In this document: positions 8,391 to 17,274 of the stretch, one piece after another
Position numbering within the stretch: the first letter of the stretch is position 1
Layout: each line of letters begins with the position of its first letter
Assembly (NCBI RefSeq): GCF_009674565.1
Contig: NZ_WKJL01000001.1
Location: forward strand, 310,001-374,000
Origin: Duganella aquatilis
Lineage (GTDB): Bacteria; Pseudomonadota; Gammaproteobacteria; Burkholderiales; Burkholderiaceae_D
Direction: 5' to 3'
Length of the DNA stretch: 64,000 nucleotides
Notes under the pieces: model-generated
Database searches by the model: none
What the model saw: the letters and a program-made list of their open reading frames with translations, nothing else
What the model was told of the DNA's origin: nothing
Made by a program: the position numbers and the translations under genes

Positions 8391-9127
8391 CAGTCGAGCG
8401 CCAGCGGCGCGCCGGCCGCCACCATCTCCACATCCTGCAGGCCGGGCAGCGTGTAGGCGCGCTGGCCCATCGCCAGCCAGCCGCGCCGGCGCAGCGCGCT
8501 GAGGCAGCGGCTGACGGTGGACGAGGTCAATCCCAGATAATCCGCGATATCCTGGCGCGACATCGGCAGCGTCGCCCGCACCGCGCCTTGCGCCTGTTCC
8601 AGCCGGTGCAGCAGGAACTGCGCCACGCGCTGCACCGCCGAGGTACTGCGCAGCATGGCGGCATGCTGCTGGTGGCGGGCGATGGTACAGCTTAACAGCT
8701 GGCCGAAGGCCTCGGCGCTGCGCGGATGGCGGTCCAGCACCGCCGTCAGCAGCGTGTACGGCACGGTGGCGATTTCGCAATCGGTCAGCGCCACCGCGCC
8801 GGCGTGGCGTTCCTGCACGTTCAGCGATTCCAGGCCCACCCACGCGCCGGGGCCGAGGAACTCGATGATGTGCTGGCCGCCATCGCGGCCGTGCTGGTAC
8901 AGCTTGATGTCGCCGCTGCGGATGATGTGCAGGTGCTGGTCCACCGCGTCCGACACGCGGAACAGGTGGTCGCCGCAGCGCAGCTGGATGCAGCGCTGCT
9001 CCATGCAGGCCTGTTCCTCGCGGTCGGGCGGGCCGTCGTCCAGGCACAGCACGTTGAGCGGGCAGCTCTGGCAGCGGCGGCCGCTGTCCGCTGCGGAAGG
9101 CGTTGTCAGGGCAAGTCGATGGGTCAT
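8387..9127 (-). CDS. FNR-family oxygen-sensing regulator with altered recognition helix
   Basis: The protein has 246 residues. The N-terminus has C19-x2-C22-x5-C28, and a fourth cysteine sits at 117 (TDCEI), matching the four [4Fe-4S] ligands of FNR. A cNMP-type beta-barrel, dimer helix and winged helix-turn-helix follow. In the recognition helix (residues about 201-209) the canonical FNR E-x-x-S-R has become S203-x-x-S206-R207. The glutamate that reads part of TTGAT is absent, so DNA specificity is probably shifted. The start follows the previous regulator's stop by two bases, making this the third gene of a usp-FNR-FNR operon. Family members activate or repress anaerobic genes when oxygen falls. 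Confidence 0.85.
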   Translation of the reverse strand: MTHRLALTTPSAADSGRRCQSCPLNVLCLDDGPPDREEQACMEQRCIQLRCGDHLFRVSDAVDQHLHIIRSGDIKLYQHGRDGGQHIIEFLGPGAWVGLESLNVQERHAGAVALTDCEIATVPYTLLTAVLDRHPRSAEAFGQLLSCTIARHQQHAAMLRSTSAVQRVAQFLLHRLEQAQGAVRATLPMSRQDIADYLGLTSSTVSRCLSALRRRGWLAMGQRAYTLPGLQDVEMVAAGAPLALDC

Positions 9128-9129
9128 GA

Positions 9130-9828
9130 TCAGCTTTCCACGCCGGCCGCCGTGCGCTGCAGCGCGGCCGGATCGAGCAGGGTAAGGTCGCGCCGTTGCA
9201 GCTGCACCAGCCCCTGGCGGCGGAACTGGTCCAGCAGCCGGCTGACGCATTCGGCGCTGACGCCGATGTAGCTGGCGATATCGCAGCGCGACATGGGCAG
9301 CCGGAAGCGCACCGCCGAATAGCCGTTGCTGCGGTGCGCCTGCGACAGGTTCAACATCAGGTCGGCCATGCGCTGGCGCGAATGGGTGTGGTGCAGCAGC
9401 AGCGTGGCCTGCTGGGCGCGGCGGATCTCGCCGGCCAGCAGGGCGTGCAGGCCCAGGCGCTGCATCGGCTGGCGGCGGCCGCGGAAGGCCTGGCGGTCCC
9501 AGTCTATCACGCACACTTCGCTGTCCTCCAGGGCCACGGCGCTGGCGACGTGGCCGGTGGCGCCCAGCGTGTTCAGGCCGAGGAACTCGGGCGCCATGGC
9601 GAAGCCGATCACCTGTTCTTCGCCGCCGGGCCGCGCCATCACCATCTTGAAACTGCCGGAGCGGATGCAGTAAATGCGGTTGCCCGGCGATTCGCCGGCA
9701 CGGTACAAGCTGTCGTGGCGGCGCACGCGCAGGCGGTGGCCGGCGATCTGGTCGTTGTCTGCCGTGCCCTCGCACAGGGGAAAATGGACACAACGTTCGC
9801 AATTGCTGCGGTAAGTATCAATACGCAT
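9130..9828 (-). CDS. fnr: FNR-type [4Fe-4S] transcriptional regulator
   Basis: The protein has 232 residues when started at the ATG at 9828, which has GGAG five bases upstream; a TTG 15 bases earlier is possible but less likely. The cysteines are C10-x2-C13-x5-C19 and C106 (EVCVIDW), matching FNR's iron-sulfur ligands. The recognition helix keeps E193-x-x-S196-R197, so it should read TTGAT-N4-ATCAA. It lies 11 bases after the universal stress gene and 2 bases before a second FNR paralogue. A near-consensus FNR box precedes the operon, so autoregulation is likely. The symbol reflects the family; another fnr/anr copy may exist elsewhere in the genome. Confidence 0.87.
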   Translation of the reverse strand: MRIDTYRSNCERCVHFPLCEGTADNDQIAGHRLRVRRHDSLYRAGESPGNRIYCIRSGSFKMVMARPGGEEQVIGFAMAPEFLGLNTLGATGHVASAVALEDSEVCVIDWDRQAFRGRRQPMQRLGLHALLAGEIRRAQQATLLLHHTHSRQRMADLMLNLSQAHRSNGYSAVRFRLPMSRCDIASYIGVSAECVSRLLDQFRRQGLVQLQRRDLTLLDPAALQRTAAGVES

Positions 9829-9839
9829 TTCCACTCCGT

Positions 9840-10682
9840 TCAATGCGCCATCAGGACTGGCAGCGTCATCGACTGCAGCACGCGGCGGGTGACGCCGCCC
9901 AGCACGATTTCGCGCCAGCGCTGGTGGCCGTAGGCGCCCATCACCAGCAGGTCGGCGCCGATGTCGGCCGCCAGCGACAGCAGGGCGTTGCCGATGTCGA
10001 GGCCGGGCGGCGTGGTTTGTTGCGTCACCTCGACCACCACGCCGTGGCGCGCCAGGTACAGGGCGATGTCGGCGCCGGGCTGCTCGCCGTGCGCGCCGTA
10101 CTGCGTATGGGCGTTGAACACCGCCAGCGTCACGCGTTTGGTCTTGCGCAGCAGCGGCAGCGCGTCGGTGACGGCGCGGGTGGCGGCGCGGCCGCCATCC
10201 CAGGCCACCAGCGCATGCTGGTCGATGTGGGCGTAGCGGCCGGCGTACGGCAGCAGCAGCACCGGACGGCCGCTGTGCAGCGCCAGGTGTTCCGGCAGCT
10301 TGCGCAGCAGTTCGGGGCCGGTCAGTTCGGGATCGCTCTGGCTTGCCACCAGCAGGTCGGTGTAGCGGGCTTGCATCACCAGGCCGGTTTCGGCGTCGTC
10401 GTCGCTGAGGCGGCGCTCGTAGCTGGCGCCGGAGATGGCGGCGATGTCGACAAAGGAGGTCAGCGCTTCCTCGGCGCTGTCCCTGATCGACTGGACGTCG
10501 GTCGCGGCCAGCATGCCGCCGTAGGCGAAGGCGGCGTTGCGGTAGATTTCCACATCCAGGCCGGTAAAGGCCGCGCCCACCAGGTGGGCTTCGTGGTTGA
10601 GGGCGACCTGACTGGCCAGCGCATAGCGCGGCGCGGCGTGCGGGGACAGGTCTGCATGAACCAGTATATTTTTGTACGACAT
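9840..10682 (-). CDS. Tandem-domain universal stress protein
   Basis: The protein has 280 residues, twice the size of a single Usp domain. Both halves begin with Usp-like beta strands (YKNILVHADLS and ALVAWDGG). The C-terminal half ends with the nucleotide-binding motif G-x2-G-x9-G-x-(S/T) (GAYGHQRW...GGVT). UspA-like proteins bind ATP and support survival under starvation, oxygen limitation or stress. AAGGAG lies about seven bases upstream of the ATG. It is the first gene of the operon with the two FNR regulators. Anaerobic Usp genes under FNR/ANR control are well known in pseudomonads, so the FNR box upstream fits. Confidence 0.88.
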   Translation of the reverse strand: MSYKNILVHADLSPHAAPRYALASQVALNHEAHLVGAAFTGLDVEIYRNAAFAYGGMLAATDVQSIRDSAEEALTSFVDIAAISGASYERRLSDDDAETGLVMQARYTDLLVASQSDPELTGPELLRKLPEHLALHSGRPVLLLPYAGRYAHIDQHALVAWDGGRAATRAVTDALPLLRKTKRVTLAVFNAHTQYGAHGEQPGADIALYLARHGVVVEVTQQTTPPGLDIGNALLSLAADIGADLLVMGAYGHQRWREIVLGGVTRRVLQSMTLPVLMAH

Positions 10683-10737
10683 GATGGGCTCCTTGTGATT
10701 GCCGTTGTCAGGCTATCAAAGCTCATCGACAAATTTT

Positions 10738-10751
10738 ATGATCTGGATCAA
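10738..10751 (-). promoter_or_regulatory. FNR box upstream of the usp-FNR-FNR operon
   Basis: On the minus strand the site reads TTGATccagATCAT, 9 of 10 matches to the FNR consensus. Its centre is 62 bases upstream of the usp start codon, in the 111-base gap behind mntH. A class II arrangement would put transcription start near 10703 with a roughly 20-base leader. The -10 region there is weak by eye, as expected of an activator-dependent promoter. FNR made from this operon would then control its own synthesis. Confidence 0.7.
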
Positions 10752-10793
10752 ATTTCCCCGGATAAATTATTGCGCTGACCGGTTGACACTCAT

Positions 10794-12107
10794 TTAGAGC
10801 CGCGATAACAAAATGCCATTGAGGCCGACGATGAGGACCATCATGGCCCATGCCAGCCAGGCCACCGGGCGCGGCGTGGCGAAGCGGCCCATGATGTCGC
10901 GCGAACCGGTGTAGCGTATCAGCGGCCACATGGCGAACGGCAGTTGCAGGCTGAGGATCACCTGGCTGAGGATCAGCAGACTGGTGACGCCATGGTCGCC
11001 GTAGACGATGGTGACGAACAGCGCCGGCACAATGGCGAGCGCGCGCGTGATCAGGCGCCGCGCCCACCGCGGCAGCTTCAAATTGACGAAGCCTTCCATG
11101 ACGATCTGCCCGGCCAGCGTGGCCGCGACCGAGGAACTGAGGCCGGCCGCCAGCAGCGCCACGCCGAACAGGATGCTGGCCAGCGCGGTGCCGGTCAGCG
11201 GGCCAAGCAGCTTGTAGGCTTCTTCCAGGTCGGCTATCTGGGCGTGCCCGCTGGTGTGGAATACCGCCGCCGAGGTAATCAGGATGGCGGCATTGACCAG
11301 GAAGGCCAGGCCCAGCGCCACCACGACGTCGGCCGCCGCGAAGGTGAGCGCCTTGCGCGTGCCGTCGTCGCTGGCGCTGAAGCGGCGGCTTTGCACGGTG
11401 GACGAGTGCAGGTAGAGGTTGTGCGGCATGACGGTGGCGCCGATGATGCCGATGGCCAGGTACAGCATGCCGGGATCGGTCACCGTTTGCGTGGTCGGGA
11501 TAAAGCCCGCCGCCACCGCGCGCCATTCCGGCTGCGCCAGCGCCAGGTTGACGGCGAAGCACAGGAAGATCACGCCCAGCAGCGCCATGACGAAGGCTTC
11601 CAGGTAGCGGAAGCCGCGCTGCTGCAACCACAGGATGGCCAGCACGTCGAGCGCGGTGAGGATCACGCCGTAGGTCAGCGGTATGCCGAACAGCAGCTTG
11701 AGAGCGATGGCGGTGCCGATCACTTCCGCCAGGTCGCAGGCGCAGATGGCCAGTTCGCACAGCAGCCACTGGGCGATCGCCGAACGGCGCGACGAGTGCT
11801 GGCGGCACAGCTGCGCCAGATCCGCCTGCGCCACGATGCCCAGCCGCGCCGACAGGATCTGCAGCAGCATCGCCATGCAGCTCGACAGGGCGATGATCCA
11901 GAGCAGGGAATAACCGTAGGCGGCGCCGCCGCCCAGGTCGGTGGCCCAGTTGCCCGGGTCCATATAGCCGACCGCCACCAGGTAACCGGGGCCGGCGAAG
12001 CTGAGAAAACGCCGCCACCAGGGACCATGACCGCGCACGTTGACGCTGCGCTGGCCGTTGGCGCCGCCCGGCGCGTCCAGTGGTGCGGTGATGACAGGTG
12101 GCGTCAT
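10794..12107 (-). CDS. mntH: NRAMP divalent metal (Mn2+/Fe2+) : H+ symporter
   Basis: The protein has 437 residues and about eleven membrane spans. The metal-binding DPGNW motif of span 1 is at residues 50-54, and the span 6 motif MPHNLYLHS is intact near residue 220. Both are diagnostic of MntH. It imports Mn2+, and also Fe2+, across the inner membrane using protons. AAAGGAG lies six bases before the ATG. It is transcribed towards the usp operon, and the FNR box lies after its stop. Manganese import next to oxygen-responsive regulators is compatible with oxidative-stress defence. I did not find a convincing Fur or MntR site in its leader (12108-12219). Confidence 0.93.
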   Translation of the reverse strand: MTPPVITAPLDAPGGANGQRSVNVRGHGPWWRRFLSFAGPGYLVAVGYMDPGNWATDLGGGAAYGYSLLWIIALSSCMAMLLQILSARLGIVAQADLAQLCRQHSSRRSAIAQWLLCELAICACDLAEVIGTAIALKLLFGIPLTYGVILTALDVLAILWLQQRGFRYLEAFVMALLGVIFLCFAVNLALAQPEWRAVAAGFIPTTQTVTDPGMLYLAIGIIGATVMPHNLYLHSSTVQSRRFSASDDGTRKALTFAAADVVVALGLAFLVNAAILITSAAVFHTSGHAQIADLEEAYKLLGPLTGTALASILFGVALLAAGLSSSVAATLAGQIVMEGFVNLKLPRWARRLITRALAIVPALFVTIVYGDHGVTSLLILSQVILSLQLPFAMWPLIRYTGSRDIMGRFATPRPVAWLAWAMMVLIVGLNGILLSRL

Positions 12108-12219
12108 GAGGACTCCTTTGCGGCCGCCGTCGGCCGGTGATGCATGCGGGGATTGCGTGGCGGCGGCTGGCTGGCTACGTCCTGAACTGCAATGGTACGA
12201 TATTTTGCGGTACGCGGCT

Positions 12220-12945
12220 TTAAATTCCCGTTGCGGTTGCCGTGGTCGCGGCGATGCGCGCGCTTTCAGCGTAACGCAGCAGGGTGTCGCCGAAGCCGCC
12301 GCGTGCCTTGGCGTCGCAGCGCGCGCTGGTGGTCACGCGCGGCGCGGCGCTCCAGGCGAAGCGCGCGCCATTGCGGCGCAGCGCTTCAACCAGCGCCACG
12401 TCCTCGCTGCAGGCCAGCGGTTCAAAGCCGCCGGCGCGCAGGTAGGCGGCGGCCGAGACGCCCATGTTGGCGCCGTGGATGTGGCGGTGGCCGTCGGCGT
12501 CGGTGTAGCTGTTGTGGAAGTGGCGGCGCAGCAGTTCCGCGTTGTCGCGGTGCGGTGACCAGTCTTCCACGGCGACCGTGCCGCACACCACGTCGACATT
12601 CAGGCTCAGTTGCTGCGCCAGCCAGTTGGGCGATACCTGGGTGTCGGCGTCGGTGAACGCCAGCCAGCGGGCGCCGTGTTCCAGCATGTGGCGGGCGCCG
12701 GCGGCACGGGTGACGCCGACGTTGCGCGCGCCGACGCACAGGTAGTCGATGATGCAGCCCTGATCCGATTGCGCGGCGTGGCGCTCGACGATGGCCAGCG
12801 AGTTGTCGGTGCAGCTGTCCAGCGCGACGGTGATGCGCACCGCTTCGCCGTGCAGGGCCGGGTCGGCTGCGGCCACGCGGGCGGCGCGCAGGCAGGCGTC
12901 CAGGTACAGCTCTTCGTTGTGGGCGGGAATGACGATGCCGATCAT
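12220..12945 (-). CDS. Family 2 glycosyltransferase
   Basis: The protein has 241 residues and begins with the GT2 signature [18 protein letters not shown]. The nucleotide-sugar/metal motif is FTDADT near residue 100. A later [12 protein letters not shown] stretch corresponds to the (E/D)D acceptor-site region. There are no membrane spans, so it is a cytosolic or peripheral enzyme. It is smaller than polysaccharide synthases and probably adds a single sugar. The start overlaps the methyltransferase stop by four bases, with AGAAGGAG upstream. It is the last gene of a four-gene operon with an acyl-CoA-dehydrogenase-like protein, a PIG-L deacetylase and a NodS-like methyltransferase. Donor and acceptor are unknown. 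Confidence 0.82.
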   Translation of the reverse strand: MIGIVIPAHNEELYLDACLRAARVAAADPALHGEAVRITVALDSCTDNSLAIVERHAAQSDQGCIIDYLCVGARNVGVTRAAGARHMLEHGARWLAFTDADTQVSPNWLAQQLSLNVDVVCGTVAVEDWSPHRDNAELLRRHFHNSYTDADGHRHIHGANMGVSAAAYLRAGGFEPLACSEDVALVEALRRNGARFAWSAAPRVTTSARCDAKARGGFGDTLLRYAESARIAATTATATGI

Positions 12946-13544
12946 GGCGATACTCCTTCTCGTTGCGCCACCGAGCGCGGGCTGCGCGACCAGACGTCCA
13001 GCAGGAAGTCGCTTTCGTCGTGGCGGGCGATGCGGTGCAGGTCCGGGCAGTCGTCGAAGGCGCCGTGGATGGCCTCCGTGGACAGCTGGCGGTCGGCGAA
13101 TGGGTGGCGCCAATGGCATAGCAGCAGCGCGCCGTCCATCGCCAGCGTGTCGATGCAACGCTGGCGCAGCTGGTCTAATTCGGCGGTGTTCAGGTAGTAG
13201 GCCATTTCGCTGATGACGATCAGGTCGAACAGGCTGTCTTGCGGCCACTGCTGCGGAATGCGCTGGCATTCGACGGAGACGCGCCCCGGCGCGGCGCCTG
13301 CCAGGCGGTCGCGGGTCAGCTGGACGGCGGCGGGCGAGAGGTCGGTGGCGGTGACGCGGTCGGCCTGGCGGGCCAGCGCGGCGGTCAGTTCGCCGTTGCC
13401 GCAGGCCGGTTCGAAGACGTGGCGCATGTGGGACGCGGGCAGGGAGGCCAGCAGCACGGCGCGCTTGCGCTGTTCGTACCAGCGTTGGCGCACTTGCCAT
13501 GGATCGTCGCTTTGTTCGTACAGCTGCTGGAAGTGGTCGGTCAT
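12942..13544 (-). CDS. NodS-like class I SAM-dependent methyltransferase
   Basis: The protein has 200 residues. SAM-binding motif I is VFEPACGNGELT (residues about 43-54), followed by VTATDLS (motif II) and FDLIVISEMAYYL (motif IV region). The N-terminal DPWQVRQRWYEQRKR and the SEMAYYL segment resemble the NodS family, which N-methylates deacetylated glucosamine in Nod factors. Here it is coupled by overlaps to a PIG-L deacetylase upstream and a GT2 enzyme downstream, which parallels the deacetylate-then-methylate logic of Nod factor synthesis. The true substrate is unknown. The ATG at 13544 overlaps the deacetylase stop. Confidence 0.83.
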   Translation of the reverse strand: MTDHFQQLYEQSDDPWQVRQRWYEQRKRAVLLASLPASHMRHVFEPACGNGELTAALARQADRVTATDLSPAAVQLTRDRLAGAAPGRVSVECQRIPQQWPQDSLFDLIVISEMAYYLNTAELDQLRQRCIDTLAMDGALLLCHWRHPFADRQLSTEAIHGAFDDCPDLHRIARHDESDFLLDVWSRSPRSVAQREGVSP

Positions 13545-14329
13545 GTGAAGTAGATTTCGTATGGGTGCAGCAGGCGGGCCAGCACGTGCGGCGGCAGGAT
13601 CGCCTGCTGCCCGGTGGATGGATCGTCGTTCAATTGGGTCTGGAAGCACTGGATGGCCTGCTGCTTGCGCTGCAGCTCCTCGGCGCTGAGGTCCAGCCGG
13701 CAGGCGCGGTGCCATGGCACGCGGCGGTCGCCCGGCGCGGCCCAGTGCCAGCTCCATACCGGCATCTCGATCAGCGTGGCGCGGCAGGCGCGGGCGGCCA
13801 ACGAGGCGGCCAGGCCGCAGGCTTCGTGGTCGGGATGACCGTCCTGGCGCCAGGTCACGAACACCACGTCGCCGGGGCGCAATAGCTGGATCAGCAGCGT
13901 GTGCAGGTGCTCCATGCTGGCGCGGACCTGGCCGTCGATCAGGCGGGCGCGCAGCACTTGCGGCGCCAGCCCCAGTGTCTGCAAGGCGGCTGCGCTTTCC
14001 TGTGGGCGCAGCCGCGCCAGGTCGGATGGCGTCAGATGGGCGGAGCCGGGATGGCTGGAGGTGCCGTTGGTGGCGGCTACCAGTATCGTTTGCGTGCCTT
14101 GCGCATGCAGCTGTTGCAGCAGGCCGCCGCAGGCCAGCACTTCGTCGTCCGGGTGCGGCGCGATGATGACGGCGCGGCGATATGCCGGCACCAGTTCGGC
14201 GACGGTGACTGGCGGCAGCGACGCCAGGCCGCCCCAGGCCTGCCACTCGGCGTCCGGCGTGCCGCGCCCGGCGATCAGGCGCTCCGCCGGTTGCGGCGCA
14301 CGCGTATGCGGTTCGGTCATAACGCCCAT
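13541..14329 (-). CDS. PIG-L family N-deacetylase
   Basis: The protein has 262 residues. The zinc-binding P58-H-P-D-D-E63 motif and a later GHPDHEA motif give the family's metal-binding residues. PIG-L/LmbE enzymes remove N-acetyl groups from GlcNAc-type sugars or related compounds. The start at 14329 is chosen for AGGAGGA six bases upstream; a second in-frame ATG at 14320 would overlap the upstream stop by only four bases. It is the second gene of the acyl-CoA-dehydrogenase-like, PIG-L, NodS-like, GT2 operon. Together the genes suggest modification of an amino sugar that is deacetylated, N-methylated and glycosylated. Confidence 0.85.
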   Translation of the reverse strand: MGVMTEPHTRAPQPAERLIAGRGTPDAEWQAWGGLASLPPVTVAELVPAYRRAVIIAPHPDDEVLACGGLLQQLHAQGTQTILVAATNGTSSHPGSAHLTPSDLARLRPQESAAALQTLGLAPQVLRARLIDGQVRASMEHLHTLLIQLLRPGDVVFVTWRQDGHPDHEACGLAASLAARACRATLIEMPVWSWHWAAPGDRRVPWHRACRLDLSAEELQRKQQAIQCFQTQLNDDPSTGQQAILPPHVLARLLHPYEIYFT

Positions 14330-15345
14330 GGCGCTTCCTCCTGTTGTGTGAGCAGGCTGCCCAGCGTGGCCAGATCGCGCTCGGCGTGGCTTTGGCGCAG
14401 GAAGACCGGCAGGTCGGCCGCCAGGCGCGCAAAGCGGGCGTCGCGGCACAGCGGGCCGGCGCCCAGCGCGCGCGTGACGTGGGTCAGAACTTGATTGGCC
14501 GCCGCTTCCGCAGCGAGCCGCGCGCGCATTGCCATCCTGCCGGCATAAGCGCCGGGCGAGCGGTCGATGGAAGCGGCGGTGGCGTGCAGCAGGGCGGCGG
14601 CGGCGCCCAGCGCCACGTCCACCTCGCCCAGGTGCGCCAGGCGATGCGGATCCGGCTGCATCGGTCCGCGCGCGGCGGCATGCAGATAAGCAGCCAAGGC
14701 TTGCGCCGCGCCGTACCAGCAGGCCGCGATGCCCGCGCCGCCATACCAGAAGCCCGGCCGGCTGAGATAAGCGCCGGTGTCGCCAACCGGGATCGCCGGC
14801 GCATCGTCAAAGACTACGTCCACGCTGCCGGTGGCTGCCATGCCAACCGCGTGCCAGCCTTCATCCGTGATCGTGACGCCGGGACCGCGCAGCGCCACAG
14901 CGGCCAGATGCCGCCCGCCGTCGGCATCCTTGCAGCTGACCAGCGCATGACTGAGCGCCGCCGCGCCGGAGCACCATTGCTTGCGGCCCGAGATGACCTG
15001 TTCGCCGGCGCCTTTATGGCGCAGCACCACGGCGGCATCCGGCGACTCCGCACACCATACGCCCCATGCGGCGCCCGGGCGCGACGGACCGTCCAGCTCC
15101 GCCAGAATCGCCAGTGCGTCGGTGTGGCCTTCATACAGCTTGACCAGCGCCAGATCGTGCTGCGCCGCGAGCGCCAGGCATTGCCAGCGCTGCAGCGTGG
15201 CGCCGCGTACGGGCAGCGGAAGCTGGTCCTGGCCGGCGGCGATCAGCTGTGCAAGCTGTTCGCCCGGTGTCTGCTGCGGGTCCAGTTGCGCCAGCGCCTG
15301 GGCCAGCGTGTGCGCCGAGGCGTAAGGTAGACGGTCGATTTCCAT
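14317..15345 (-). CDS. Divergent acyl-CoA dehydrogenase-like flavoprotein
   Basis: The protein has 342 residues, shorter than typical acyl-CoA dehydrogenases (about 380). The start at 15345 gives MEIDRLPYA; an upstream open extension looks non-coding. The central region carries ACAD-like flavin and substrate-loop features (WGVWCAESPDAAVV, SGRKQWCSGA, HAVGMAATGS). The C-terminal half is alanine-rich helical. I cannot point to the usual catalytic glutamate, so it may oxidise or hydroxylate a carrier-bound or sugar-linked substrate rather than do beta-oxidation. It is the first gene of the four-gene operon, overlapping the PIG-L gene by 13 bases, and is divergent from the molybdenum hydroxylase operon. 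Confidence 0.78.
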   Translation of the reverse strand: MEIDRLPYASAHTLAQALAQLDPQQTPGEQLAQLIAAGQDQLPLPVRGATLQRWQCLALAAQHDLALVKLYEGHTDALAILAELDGPSRPGAAWGVWCAESPDAAVVLRHKGAGEQVISGRKQWCSGAAALSHALVSCKDADGGRHLAAVALRGPGVTITDEGWHAVGMAATGSVDVVFDDAPAIPVGDTGAYLSRPGFWYGGAGIAACWYGAAQALAAYLHAAARGPMQPDPHRLAHLGEVDVALGAAAALLHATAASIDRSPGAYAGRMAMRARLAAEAAANQVLTHVTRALGAGPLCRDARFARLAADLPVFLRQSHAERDLATLGSLLTQQEEAPWAL

Positions 15346-15506
15346 GCGGTTTTCCTGAGGTTTGGACCATGATGGGCCGACATGGCTGACGCTGTCTGTT
15401 AAGCCGCGCACGCACTGGCGCGGTGCCGCTAGCCGTGTGCTGCCGCACATACCATGTCCGTGGCATGGCACATGCTGGGGCATCACAACCAGAGGGATGT
15501 CTGCCC

Positions 15507-15746
15507 ATGAGCGACTGGCTCGATTTGCTGCAATGGCCCGCCATGGTCATCACCGTGCTGGCCGGACTGCTGGTCGGCTCCAAGTCGCCGCTGCGCCGCA
15601 AGATCGGCTTCATCACCTTCATCGTCAGCAACGCGCTGTGGATCGCGTGGGGCTGGCATGACGACGCGTGGGCGCTCATCGGACTGCAACTGTGCCTGAT
15701 GGTGACCAATGTACGCGGCATCCTGAAAAACGAACAAGGGGCATGA
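15507..15746 (+). CDS. Small membrane protein coupled to the molybdenum hydroxylase genes
   Basis: The protein has 79 residues and about three hydrophobic segments (residues about 10-25, 34-48 and 52-67), with a basic loop SPLRRK between the first two. I do not recognise a family. AGAGGG lies about ten bases before the ATG. Its TGA overlaps the start of the iron-sulfur subunit gene, so it is co-translated with the oxidoreductase. It could be a membrane tether or small transporter subunit for the enzyme. That role is inferred from position only. Confidence 0.65.
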   Translation: MSDWLDLLQWPAMVITVLAGLLVGSKSPLRRKIGFITFIVSNALWIAWGWHDDAWALIGLQLCLMVTNVRGILKNEQGA

Positions 15747-16263
15747 TGACTTCCACTTACCCAGTGCGCCTGCAACTGAACGGCGAATCCCGGCAATTCG
15801 AAGTGGAAGCGTGGGTCTCGCTGCTTGACCTGCTGCGCGAACGCGCCGGCCTGACCGGCACCAAGAAAGGCTGCGACCATGGCCAGTGCGGCGCCTGCAC
15901 GGTGCTGGTCGGCGGCCGACGCATCAACTCCTGCCTGACGCTTGCGGTGATGCAGGACGGCCGCGACGTCACTACCGTGGAAGGACTGGCGCACGGCCAG
16001 CAACTGCATCCGCTGCAACAGGCGTTCATCACACATGACGCTTTCCAGTGCGGTTACTGTACGCCGGGCCAGTTGTGTTCCGCCGTCGGCTTGATGAACG
16101 AAGGCCAGGCGCAGACGGTGGCCGAAGTGCGTGAACTCATGAGCGGGAATATCTGCCGCTGCGGCGCCTATCCCGGCATCGTCGCCGCCGTCACCGAGGT
16201 GATGGGGCTGACGCAGCGCGGGGACGATCCGGATCGTCCCTACCAGCCTGGGACGGTGCCGGC

Positions 16264-16267
<4 letters not shown>
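15743..16267 (+). CDS. Aldehyde/xanthine oxidoreductase, [2Fe-2S] subunit
   Basis: The protein has 174 residues. The plant-ferredoxin-type cluster ligands are C44, C49, C52 and C64, and the second all-helical cluster uses C103, C106, C138 and C140 (CRCGAYPG). This is the electron-transfer small subunit of a three-subunit molybdenum hydroxylase such as PaoABC. Unlike E. coli PaoA, no twin-arginine leader precedes the domain, so the complex should be cytoplasmic. Two adjacent ATGs (15743 and 15746) are possible starts; the first overlaps the upstream stop. The 3' end overlaps the FAD subunit gene. Confidence 0.9.

Positions 16268-17270
<1,003 letters not shown>

Positions 17271-17274
<4 letters not shown>

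Noticed and set aside
12220..15345. True Nod-factor biosynthesis genes
   Set aside because: NodA, a chitin-oligosaccharide synthase NodC and nod boxes are missing. Only the types of tailoring enzyme are similar.
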